Below, in pieces: positions 16,078-26,830 of a stretch of DNA of 64,000 nucleotides. Origin of the DNA: Hyalangium ruber. GTDB lineage: Bacteria > Myxococcota > Myxococcia > Myxococcales > Myxococcaceae. Within the stretch, counting starts at the first letter, position 1. Every line of letters starts with the position of its first letter. Under the pieces are notes generated by a model, which saw nothing but the letters and a program-made list of their open reading frames with translations, searched no databases and was not told the DNA's origin. The stretch is from NCBI RefSeq assembly GCF_034259325.1, contig NZ_JAXIVS010000002.1:496001-560000 (forward strand), given 5' to 3'. The position numbers and the translations under genes are program-made.

Positions 16078-18144
16078 ATGCGCACGCCCATGGCCTTCCG
16101 TAAGAGTCTCGCGACCAAGCTGCTCGTTGCCCTCTGCAGCATCATCCTCCTGGCCCTCTGCCTCCTTGTGTGGATGCTGAGCCGGCAGTTGTCGCGCATC
16201 GCGGATGAACAGACGCCCCTACAGGCGGCCCAGGCCGCCGAGCACTCCGCGGCCGTCATCAACGCCCACTTCGACGAGGTGATGATCCCCGCCCGGACGG
16301 TCGCGCAGATGCTCGTGGCCCAGAAGCTCACCGGCTCGACCGACCGCCGCGCCGCCGACGCCCAGCTCAAGAAGGTCCTCGAGGACAACCCCCAGCTCTT
16401 CGGCATCTGGACGGTGTGGGAGCCGAATGCGTTCGACGGAAAGGACGCGAGCTTCGCCAACACCCCCGGGACGGACGCCACGGGGCGCTACATCCCCTAC
16501 TTCCACCGTGGCGCCGGACACATCCAGCTCGAGCCCAGCGTCGACTACGAGGGCCAGGCCCTTGGGGGACCGAGCGACTATTACCTCCTGCCGCAGCGGA
16601 GCGGCAACGAGGTCATCATGAACCCGTACCGCTACACCGTCGCCGGCAAGCCGACACTGCTCACCAGCGCCGTCGTGCCGCTCCTGCTCAACGGCAAGTT
16701 CCTCGGGGTGGTGGGCGCGGACTTCACGCTCGATCAGATCCAGAAGGAGGTCGCGAAGATCCGCCCCTTCGACACGGGACATGCGTTCCTCGTCTCGAAC
16801 AACGCCGCGTTCGTCTCGCACCCGTCGGCGGAGCTCCGAGGCAACCCGATCGGCGCCTCGCCCGCCGAGGCGTTGATCAAAGCCAGCCTCTCAAGCGCCA
16901 GCACGAAGAGCGCCCGGGTCCACTCGGAGGTCCTCAACGCCGAGGCGATTGAAGTGGTGGTCCCGCTCCGCATCGGCAAGACCACGACGCAGTGGGCCCT
17001 GGCCGTCTTCGTGCCGCTCGAGAAGGTGCTCGCACCGGCCAACGAGCTAAGCCGGTCCATCATCATGCTCGGGGTGCTCGTGCTCGGCGCGATTGGCCTC
17101 GGGGTCATCCTCGTGGTCCGTCGCATCACGAAGCCGCTCGGGATGATCTCCTCCGTCGCCACGCGCATCGCGGAGGGCGACCTCACAAGCAAGCTCGACT
17201 ACCGCTCCTCCGACGAGATCGGCGCCCTGGCTGACGCGTTCCGCTCGATGCAGGACCGACTGGCCCAGGTGATTGGAGAGACCCGCGCGGGCGCGGCGGC
17301 ACTCTCCTCGGCGTCCTCGCAGCTGTCGATGATGTCCCAGTCGCTCTCGAGCGGCACGAGCGAGCAGGTCGCGACCGCTGAGGAGATGAGCGCGAACCTC
17401 CAACTGATGAGCGCGTCCATCGGCAAGAACGCCGACAGCAGCCGCCGCGTCGAGGCGGTCGCTCGAGAAGGAGCCGCCGCCGCCGAGCAGTGCAGCCGGG
17501 CCGTCTCCGAGACCGTGGAGGCGATGAAGCAGATCGCCTCGCGCATCTCCGTCATCGATGAGATCGCCTATCAGACGAACCTGCTCGCGCTCAACGCCGC
17601 CATCGAAGCGGCGCGCGCGGGCGCGCATGGGAAGGGCTTCGCGGTCGTCGCGTCCGAGGTCCGCAAGCTCGCGGAAGGAAGCCAGTCCTCCGCGAAGCAG
17701 ATCGTCGCGCTGACGACGAACAGCGTGAAGATCGCCGAGAACTCGGGGACGCTGCTTCGAGAGCTCGTTCCTTCGATTGGATCGACCTCGGGCCTGGCGA
17801 AGGATGTCGCCACCGTGTCGAACGAGCAGTCCGCGGGCGTCGGGCAGCTCAGCAGGGCCATGATCGGCCTGAACGAGACGGCGCAGCAGAGCGCCTCGGC
17901 CGCCGAGGAGCTGTCGAGCATGGCGGAGGAGCTGGCCTCCCAAGCGGAGAGCCTGCTGCGGCAGATGGGCTTCTTCCGCATCACCGAGTCCCACCCTCGC
18001 GGCGAGGGGAATGCGCGCTCCGGCGAGCAACTCTTCACCAGCATGCGCTCGGGCACTCCGCTGTCGCACCTCTCGCATCAGCGGCAGGCCGCGGAGACAC
18101 CGCGCGACGGCGCGGCCGCGAAGAACGTGCTCCGCGTCGACTGA
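16078..18144 (+). CDS. Methyl-accepting chemotaxis protein (dCache-HAMP-MA), copy 2
   Basis: A 688-residue paralogue of the preceding receptor, with the same domain order and nearly the same sequence in the signalling region ([40 protein letters not shown]). The ligand domain keeps the [10 protein letters not shown] and [11 protein letters not shown] blocks, but differs around the binding region: [17 protein letters not shown] here against [17 protein letters not shown] in copy 1. The two have likely specialised to different ligands after tandem duplication. ATG 16090 (MAFRKSL) is an alternative start. 96 bases separate the two genes. Confidence 0.95.
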   Translation: MRTPMAFRKSLATKLLVALCSIILLALCLLVWMLSRQLSRIADEQTPLQAAQAAEHSAAVINAHFDEVMIPARTVAQMLVAQKLTGSTDRRAADAQLKKVLEDNPQLFGIWTVWEPNAFDGKDASFANTPGTDATGRYIPYFHRGAGHIQLEPSVDYEGQALGGPSDYYLLPQRSGNEVIMNPYRYTVAGKPTLLTSAVVPLLLNGKFLGVVGADFTLDQIQKEVAKIRPFDTGHAFLVSNNAAFVSHPSAELRGNPIGASPAEALIKASLSSASTKSARVHSEVLNAEAIEVVVPLRIGKTTTQWALAVFVPLEKVLAPANELSRSIIMLGVLVLGAIGLGVILVVRRITKPLGMISSVATRIAEGDLTSKLDYRSSDEIGALADAFRSMQDRLAQVIGETRAGAAALSSASSQLSMMSQSLSSGTSEQVATAEEMSANLQLMSASIGKNADSSRRVEAVAREGAAAAEQCSRAVSETVEAMKQIASRISVIDEIAYQTNLLALNAAIEAARAGAHGKGFAVVASEVRKLAEGSQSSAKQIVALTTNSVKIAENSGTLLRELVPSIGSTSGLAKDVATVSNEQSAGVGQLSRAMIGLNETAQQSASAAEELSSMAEELASQAESLLRQMGFFRITESHPRGEGNARSGEQLFTSMRSGTPLSHLSHQRQAAETPRDGAAAKNVLRVD

Positions 18145-18305
18145 CCTCTACTCCACAAGAGGAGGCCGGCTCGCGGAGCCTGTATCCATTACCCAATCAT
18201 TGGGCAGGGTGCGCGTGAACCTCCTCGAAGACGGAGGTGAGGCCCGTGCCTATTACACCCGACTGTCGCGGTGGCCCTGCGGGGCCCACCCAGGGAGGTG
18301 TATCC
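18145..18305. promoter_or_regulatory. Leader region of paoABC with palindrome and hairpins
   Basis: The 161-base gap contains the exact palindrome CCCAAT-C-ATTGGG at 18192-18204, then the inverted repeat ACCTCC/GGAGGT (18219-18238). A Shine-Dalgarno GGGAGG lies at 18293-18298, before ATG 18306. The palindrome is placed as an operator or promoter spacer for the aldehyde oxidoreductase operon. No regulator gene lies next to it, and no promoter element is clear enough to call. Confidence 0.35.
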
Positions 18306-18842
18306 ATGAATCCCTCATCTCAGGATCCGGCTGCTGGAGAGAAGTCGGAGGGCCTGCCCTCGACGCACTCGGTCACCCTCAAAATCAATGGCGCGGAGAA
18401 GCGCCTGGAGCTCGCTCCATGGACGACCCTGCTCGACCTGCTGCGTGAGCACCTCGGCCTGACCGGAACGAAGAAGGGCTGTGACCACGGTCAATGCGGG
18501 GCCTGCACCGTCCTCGTCAACGGCAAGCGCATCAACGCGTGCCTGACCCTGGCGGTCATGCAGGAGGGCGCGGAGGTGACCACCGTCGAAGGGCTCGCCT
18601 CTGGCGAGGCCCTGCACCCCGTCCAGGCCGCGTTCATCGAGCATGATGCGTTCCAGTGCGGCTACTGCACTCCCGGGCAGATCTGCTCCGCCGTGGGGCT
18701 GATCAACGAGGGCAAGGCCAAGACCGTGGATGAGCTCCGCGAGCTGATGAGCGGCAACATCTGCCGGTGTGGCGCCTATCCCAACATCCTCGCGGCCATC
18801 GAACAGGCGATGCGCGAGAGCGGAAGGAGCCCCAAGCGATGA
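18306..18842 (+). CDS. paoA: Aldehyde oxidoreductase, [2Fe-2S] subunit
   Basis: A 178-residue iron-sulfur subunit of the xanthine oxidase family, close to PaoA. Two [2Fe-2S] clusters are visible: the plant-type ferredoxin set KKGCDHGQCGACTV with a further Cys in NACLTL, and the helical set FQCGYCTPGQ and GNICRCGAYPNI. It passes electrons from the molybdenum subunit to FAD. No twin-arginine signal is evident at the N-terminus (E. coli PaoA has one), so the enzyme is probably cytoplasmic. Its stop overlaps the start of the FAD subunit (ATGA). Confidence 0.92.
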   Translation: MNPSSQDPAAGEKSEGLPSTHSVTLKINGAEKRLELAPWTTLLDLLREHLGLTGTKKGCDHGQCGACTVLVNGKRINACLTLAVMQEGAEVTTVEGLASGEALHPVQAAFIEHDAFQCGYCTPGQICSAVGLINEGKAKTVDELRELMSGNICRCGAYPNILAAIEQAMRESGRSPKR

Positions 18843-19834
18843 ATCGCTTCTCCTATGAGCGGGCAGAGAACGTCGCGGGGGCCGTGGGTTCGATTGCCCG
18901 GAATGAGCGGGCCCGGTTCATTGCCGGCGGCACCAATCTCCTCGACTTGATGAAGGAGAACGTCGCGCGCCCCAACCAGCTCATCGACATCACCCGCCTG
19001 CCCTTGAAGGGGATCGACGCCAGCCAGGACGGAGGCCTGAGGATCGGCGCGCTCGTCACCAACTCGGACCTCGCCTACAACGCGGAGGTGGAGCGGCGCT
19101 ATCCGCTGCTGTCGAAGGCGATCCTCGCGGGCGCCTCGGCGCAGCTGCGCAACATGGCGACGACGGGCGGCAACCTGCTCCAGCGCACGCGCTGTTCGTA
19201 CTTCTATGACACGGGCACGCCCTGCAACAAACGAGCGCCCGGCACAGGCTGCGGCGCGATCGAGGGCTTCAACCGCATGCACGCCATCCTGGGCACCAGC
19301 GGCGCGTGCATCGCCACCCACCCCTCGGACATGTGCGTGGCGCTCGCGGCCCTCGAGGCAATCGTTCGCGTGACGGGGCCGAAGGGAGAGCGCGCCATCC
19401 CCTTCGCCGAGTTCCACCGGCTACCCGGCGACACGCCGCACCTGGACACGAACCTGGGCCAGGATGAGCTCATCACCGCCGTGGAGCTGCCGGCCCAAGG
19501 CTTCTCCGAGCACCACGCCTACCTCAAGCTCCGTGACCGCCTGTCGTATGCGTTCGCCCTCGTGTCGGTCGCCGTGGCGCTCGACATGAAGGACGGCCAC
19601 ATCCAGGAAGCCCGGCTCGCGCTCGGCGGCGTGGCCCACAAGCCGTGGCGAGACCCGCGAGCCGAGGCGCTGCTGCGTGGCAAGCCCGCCACGGAGGAGC
19701 ACTTCCGGGCCGTGGCGGAGGCGCTCCTTCGCGACGCGAAGGGCTTTGGTCGCAACACCTTCAAGATCGAACTGGCGAAGCGCGCCGTGGTGCGCGCCCT
19801 GCGGCAAGCCGCTGGCCTGGAGTCACAGCCATGA
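18839..19834 (+). CDS. paoB: Aldehyde oxidoreductase, FAD subunit
   Basis: A 331-residue FAD-binding subunit of the same enzyme. It shows the PCMH-type FAD site (FIAGGTNLLDLMKENV) and the ATTGGNLLQRTRCSYFYD segment. The cysteines in RTRC, PCNKR and TGCGAIEG match the extra [4Fe-4S] cluster that marks PaoB and 4-hydroxybenzoyl-CoA reductase-like members. The C-terminal CO dehydrogenase flavoprotein domain begins at about residue 220. It overlaps both neighbours by ATGA, so the three chains are translationally coupled. Confidence 0.92.
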   Translation: MNRFSYERAENVAGAVGSIARNERARFIAGGTNLLDLMKENVARPNQLIDITRLPLKGIDASQDGGLRIGALVTNSDLAYNAEVERRYPLLSKAILAGASAQLRNMATTGGNLLQRTRCSYFYDTGTPCNKRAPGTGCGAIEGFNRMHAILGTSGACIATHPSDMCVALAALEAIVRVTGPKGERAIPFAEFHRLPGDTPHLDTNLGQDELITAVELPAQGFSEHHAYLKLRDRLSYAFALVSVAVALDMKDGHIQEARLALGGVAHKPWRDPRAEALLRGKPATEEHFRAVAEALLRDAKGFGRNTFKIELAKRAVVRALRQAAGLESQP

Positions 19835-22065
19835 CGAAGACGACCTCCCCGCTGGGACAGCCGGTCAGCCGCGTCGAAGGTCGCCTCAAGGTGACGGGGC
19901 AGGCGAAGTACGCCGCGGAGTTCAACGTCCCTGGCCTCACCTACGGTGTCGTCGTGTCGAGTACGGTCGCCCGAGGGCGCATCCAGAAGCTCGACGCCAG
20001 CGAGGCCCTCGCGCTGCCAGGCGTGCTGCACGTCTTCACCCACGAGAATCGGCCGAGCCTCGCCTGGTTCGATCGCAACTACCAGGACGAGGACGCGCCC
20101 TCCGGCTCGCCGTTCCGGCCGCTGCACGACGACAAGCTCGTCTACAGCGGCCAGCCCATCGCGCTGGTCGTCGCCGAGACGTTCGAGCTCGCCTCCTATG
20201 CGGCCTCGCTCGTGCGGGTCGAGTACGCGCCCCGCGCCCACGAGACGGACCTGCGCGCGCGGCGAAAGGAAGCCTACGAACCGAGCAAGGGCAAAGGCGG
20301 CTACGAGCCACCGCCCAAGCCCCGAGGCAACGCCGACAAGGCCCTGGCCAGCGCCGCCGCGCGCGTCGACGCGGAGTACTCCTCGCCCGTCGAGCACCAC
20401 AACCCCATGGAGCCGCACGCCACCACGGTGGTCTACGAGGACGACGGCACGCTTACCCTCTACGACAAGACCCAGGGCGTGCAGAACACCCAGAAGTACA
20501 TCTCGAAGGTCTTCAAGCTCTCCGAGGACGAGGCGCGCGTGCGCTCTCCCTTCGTCGGCGGCGCGTTCGGCTCGGGGCTGAGACCGCAGTATCAACTGTT
20601 CCTGGCGGTCATGGCGGCGCGAGAGCTGAAGCGCTCGGTCCGGGTGTCGCTGACCCGCCAGCAGATGTTCACCTTCGGCCACCGCCCCGAGACGTTGCAG
20701 CGGGTGGCGCTCGGCGCCTCCTCCGACGGCAAGCTCGTGTCCATCATCCACGAGGCCATCGCGGAGACCTCGCGCTTCGAGGACTACATCGAGGTCGTCG
20801 TCAACTGGTCGGGCCTGCTCTACCAGTGCGACAACGTCCGGCTCGACCACAAGCTCGTCCAGCTGGACAACTACACGCCGGTCGACATGCGCGCGCCCGG
20901 CGCGGTGCTCGGCGTCTACGCGCTGGAGTCCGCGATGGACGAGCTGGCCCACCAGCTCCGCATCGACCCCCTCGAGCTGCGCCTGAGGAACTACACCGAG
21001 CGGGACCAGAACAAGGACAAGCCGTTCTCCAGCAAGGAGCTACGGGCCTGCTACCAGCAGGGCGCCGAGCAGTTCGGCTGGGCCCGACGAAGCCTTGCCC
21101 CACGCTCGATGCGAGAAGGCAAGCAGCTCGTCGGCTGGGGCATGGCCACCGGCATCTGGGAGGCCATGCAACAGCCGGCCAGCGCCAAGGCCGTCTTGAG
21201 CATCGACGGCACGCTCACCGTTAGCAGCGCCACCTCCGACATCGGCACTGGCACCTATACCGTCATGACGCAGATCGCCGCCGACACGCTCGGGCTGCCC
21301 ATCGACGCCGTGACGTTCAAGCTCGGAGACTCCTCCCTGCCCCCCTCGCCCCTCCAGGGCGGCTCGTGGACCGTGTCATCGGTCGGCTCGGCGGTGAAGG
21401 CCGCCTGCGAGAAGGTGCGCGAGCACCTGTTCAAGCTCGCCCGGAAGGTGGACGGCTCGCCACTGGCCAAGGCCAGCCTCGAAGAGGTGTCCTTCTCGGG
21501 CGGGCGGATCCACCTGAGCGCCGACCCATCGAAGGCCGTGTCGCTCACCGCCGCGATGCGACAGGGCGGAGTCCTGCACCTCGAGGAGCAGGTGCTCTCC
21601 CTGCCCAACATGCCCGAGCAGAACAAGTTCACGCGCTGCACCCACTCGGCGGTGTTCGCGGAGGTGAAGGTCGACGAAGACCTCGGCGTCGTGAAGGTCT
21701 CTCGCGTCGTCTGCGCCGTCGCGGGCGGACGCATCCTGAATCCGAAGACGGCGCGCAGCCAGATCCTCGGCGGCATCGTCGGCGGCATCGGCATGGCCCT
21801 GCAGGAAGAGACCGTCATGGACCCGAAGCTCGGCAGGTTCATGACCCACAACCTGGCCGACTACCACGTGCCCGTGAATGCCGATGTCCACGACATCCAG
21901 GTGCTCTTCGTCGACGAGGAGGACTCGGTCGTCAACCCGCTCGGAGCCAAGGGCCTGGGAGAGATTGGCATCGTCGGCGTCGCTGCGGCGATCGCCAATG
22001 CCATCTTCCACGCGACCGGCAAACGCGTCCGCGGTCTGCCGATCACGCTCGACAAGCTCCTGTGA
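19831..22065 (+). CDS. paoC: Aldehyde oxidoreductase, molybdenum cofactor subunit
   Basis: A 744-residue catalytic subunit of the xanthine oxidase family. It shows VEGRLKVTGQAKYAAEFNVP at the N-terminus, the Moco-binding GGAFGSG, the Arg segment VDMRAPGAVLG (about 351-361) and the catalytic Glu in GAKGLGEIG (Glu 711). These agree with PaoC, which oxidises aromatic and other aldehydes to acids. It starts at ATG 19831, overlapping paoB. A PaoD/XdhC-type cofactor insertion gene is not present downstream, so it must be elsewhere if it is needed. The precise substrate cannot be told from sequence. Confidence 0.93.
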   Translation: MTKTTSPLGQPVSRVEGRLKVTGQAKYAAEFNVPGLTYGVVVSSTVARGRIQKLDASEALALPGVLHVFTHENRPSLAWFDRNYQDEDAPSGSPFRPLHDDKLVYSGQPIALVVAETFELASYAASLVRVEYAPRAHETDLRARRKEAYEPSKGKGGYEPPPKPRGNADKALASAAARVDAEYSSPVEHHNPMEPHATTVVYEDDGTLTLYDKTQGVQNTQKYISKVFKLSEDEARVRSPFVGGAFGSGLRPQYQLFLAVMAARELKRSVRVSLTRQQMFTFGHRPETLQRVALGASSDGKLVSIIHEAIAETSRFEDYIEVVVNWSGLLYQCDNVRLDHKLVQLDNYTPVDMRAPGAVLGVYALESAMDELAHQLRIDPLELRLRNYTERDQNKDKPFSSKELRACYQQGAEQFGWARRSLAPRSMREGKQLVGWGMATGIWEAMQQPASAKAVLSIDGTLTVSSATSDIGTGTYTVMTQIAADTLGLPIDAVTFKLGDSSLPPSPLQGGSWTVSSVGSAVKAACEKVREHLFKLARKVDGSPLAKASLEEVSFSGGRIHLSADPSKAVSLTAAMRQGGVLHLEEQVLSLPNMPEQNKFTRCTHSAVFAEVKVDEDLGVVKVSRVVCAVAGGRILNPKTARSQILGGIVGGIGMALQEETVMDPKLGRFMTHNLADYHVPVNADVHDIQVLFVDEEDSVVNPLGAKGLGEIGIVGVAAAIANAIFHATGKRVRGLPITLDKLL

Positions 22066-22078
22066 ACCGAGGGGCCTG

Positions 22079-22327
22079 TCAGGCCTGGCTGGCGAGGTTC
22101 TTCGAGATGACCGCGACGACCTCGCCCAGCGAGGGGTCCGGCGGCATCGACACAACGTTCATGTCGGCGCCCAGCTCGGTCTCGAGGTCGATCATGATCT
22201 CCGCCACATAGAGCGAGTCGATGCCCAGGTCGCGGAGGCGGACATCCTCACGCAGCGTGTTCATGGCGAGCCCGTAGCGCTCGTGGAGGATGTTGCGGAT
22301 TTTGGTGAGCAGCGCGGTTTGGTCCAT
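22079..22327 (-). CDS. Orphan acyl carrier protein
   Basis: An 82-residue acyl or peptidyl carrier protein. The phosphopantetheine attachment serine is Ser 38 in LGIDSLYVAE. The helix II segment VAEIMIDLETELG is typical. It is not next to ketosynthases, adenylation domains or fatty acid genes: paoC is convergent on one side and an unrelated exported protein on the other. The sequence differs from the housekeeping AcpP (no DSLDTVE core), so it is probably a specialised carrier. Confidence 0.88.
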   Translation of the reverse strand: MDQTALLTKIRNILHERYGLAMNTLREDVRLRDLGIDSLYVAEIMIDLETELGADMNVVSMPPDPSLGEVVAVISKNLASQA

Positions 22328-22468
22328 GGTGCGATTCCTCGGGAGTCAGGGCCAGGGGGTGGGGGTTCGCCCCGGTTCCGTGGACACGGGGGTTGAGTGC
22401 CAACTTACCAAGTAGGGCGGCACGAACATACCCCCTGGGACTCAAACAGCGACCCGCTGAGGGCGCGG

Positions 22469-23410
22469 CTACTCGCCTGCCGAGGCCAGATCGAAGACGA
22501 ACAGGCCTACGCCCGCCGCCGACAGGGCTCCACCCACGCCCAGCAACACGTTGCCGGCTCGCGCGTAGCGGTCGGACTTCTCGTAGGCCTCGCGCGCTTC
22601 CGGGTAGCGCGTACACACACGCTCCGAGTCCAGGCAGGGCCGCACATCCGCGCGCGCGCCCCGTGACAGCCCGCCCGCCACCAGCGAGCCCGCCACCGCC
22701 AGCGCCCCCAGACTGAAGGTCACATAGGAGGTGGCCCGCAGCCCCTTGCCGCGCGGAGCCGCTCCCGGCGCCAAGGGCGAGGAGGCCTCGGTGGGAGCCG
22801 TCAGCCTCAGGCGCGCCCCCTCGGGGACGAGCTCCCGAGACAGGGAGGCCTCCCCCGAGGGCAGCAGCAGATCCACCTCATGGGGCCCCGCGGGCAGCGG
22901 CGTCACCTCTCCCGAGAGAACGAGGACGCGGCCATCCACCCGCACGCGGGCGGACTCCGCCTCCAACACCAGCCCGCCCCAGCCCTTGCGAGCGAAGGCG
23001 GGCACCAGCGCGGCCAGCGCGGGGCGCAGCGCCTCCTTCAGCCCCGCCAGCGCCACGCCGGACACCTTCCTCCGCACGGGGTTCGCCTGGACACCCTCCA
23101 CCCAGGCGAGCTCCACCTCCACGGAGCCGCGCCGCGCGGGCGTCACCAGCAGGAAGAGGCCCTGCTCGGCCTGCGCCTCGGTGAGCCGCTCGCGCAGGCA
23201 CGCGTCATCCGCGCAGCGGCGCGACAGGCCCGACACGGGGTTGACGGTGAGAGAGGTCAGCTCCCTCGCCAGCTCCGTCGCGGCGCCGAGTGCTCGCTCG
23301 GCCTCCGAGGCTCCAAGGCTCCCTCCATCGAGGATTCGCACCGAGAGCCGCTCGGCGGCGGTCGCGGGCAGGGCCAGCAGGAGCAGGAGCAGGGGCAGCT
23401 TCACGCCCAT
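22469..23410 (-). CDS. Exported PEGA-like protein of unknown function
   Basis: A 313-residue protein with signal peptide MGVKLPLLLLLLALPATAA. The middle part (about 150-200) has the strand pattern of a PEGA domain (ARVRVDGRVLVLSGEVTPLP, then AGPHEVDLLLPSGEA). A hydrophobic helix follows at about 230-250 and another near the C-terminus (about 290-310). Two Cys pairs are present (RRCADDACLRE). This layout, N-terminal CsgG-like region plus PEGA plus C-terminal helices, is common in myxobacterial envelope proteins, but I do not recognise a function. Confidence 0.75.
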   Translation of the reverse strand: MGVKLPLLLLLLALPATAAERLSVRILDGGSLGASEAERALGAATELARELTSLTVNPVSGLSRRCADDACLRERLTEAQAEQGLFLLVTPARRGSVEVELAWVEGVQANPVRRKVSGVALAGLKEALRPALAALVPAFARKGWGGLVLEAESARVRVDGRVLVLSGEVTPLPAGPHEVDLLLPSGEASLSRELVPEGARLRLTAPTEASSPLAPGAAPRGKGLRATSYVTFSLGALAVAGSLVAGGLSRGARADVRPCLDSERVCTRYPEAREAYEKSDRYARAGNVLLGVGGALSAAGVGLFVFDLASAGE

Positions 23411-23521
23411 GACTCTAGACCAGGGGCGCGAGCCCGTGCCGCCTGTCCTGAGTCCTCCTCGCGGCGGCGCCCGGCCATCTCCAGTCTGAGAAGGGACAAC
23501 TCCCACCACCGGAGGACACCC

Positions 23522-24019
23522 ATGCCGAGGCCCCTTGAGCTCACATCGCCGCGCTTCAGCGATGGCGAGACCATTCCCATTGCCTTCACCCACGAGGGAG
23601 AGGACAAGGCCCCGCCCCTGCACTGGGAGGGGGTGCCAGCAGGGACTCGGAGCCTCGCCCTCGTGGTCGAGGACCCGGACGCACCCGACCCTCGCCACCC
23701 TCAGCGCACCTGGTGCCACTGGGTCCTCTACAACATCCCTCCCGGGACGAGGGACCTGCCCGAGGGCGCCACCCCCGACACGATGCCGCCTGGCATCCGC
23801 CAGGGCCTCAATGACTGGCATCGCCAGGGCTACGGCGGCCCCTGCCCCCCCATCGGCCGGCACCGTTACTTCTATAAACTCTATGCTTTGGACACCGTGC
23901 TGCCCGACCTGGGCTCCCCCACCCGCGCCCAGCTCCTCGCGGCGATGAGGGGGCACATCCTCGCGGAGGCCGACCTCATCGGCACGTACGAGAAGACGCA
24001 CCCCCACGTCCAGGCGTGA
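23522..24019 (+). CDS. YbhB/YbcL family (PEBP-like) protein
   Basis: A 165-residue phosphatidylethanolamine-binding-like protein of the YbhB/YbcL type. Ligand-pocket motifs are visible: LALVVEDPDAPD, WCHWVLYNIPP, YGGPCPPIGRHRYFYKLYAL. Length and order are typical. GGAGG at 23512-23516 sits six bases before ATG 23522. In this family the pocket binds phospholipid headgroup-like anions; the cellular role in bacteria is not settled. It precedes the sensor kinase gene by 34 bases on the same strand. Confidence 0.93.
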   Translation: MPRPLELTSPRFSDGETIPIAFTHEGEDKAPPLHWEGVPAGTRSLALVVEDPDAPDPRHPQRTWCHWVLYNIPPGTRDLPEGATPDTMPPGIRQGLNDWHRQGYGGPCPPIGRHRYFYKLYALDTVLPDLGSPTRAQLLAAMRGHILAEADLIGTYEKTHPHVQA

Positions 24020-24053
24020 TGCCCCGGAGTCGGCTTCCCCACTTTGAGCGGGG

Positions 24054-26708
<2,655 letters not shown>

Positions 26709-26830
26709 GTCAGGCGTTGACGCAATGCAACGCAACATGACGCGGTGCAGAAGTTGATGAGTGATTCATATTTCGGATCAGCCCCAGAGTGAAAGTGATA
26801 CCTTCCGCGCGCATTTCACGGGAGGGGCCC

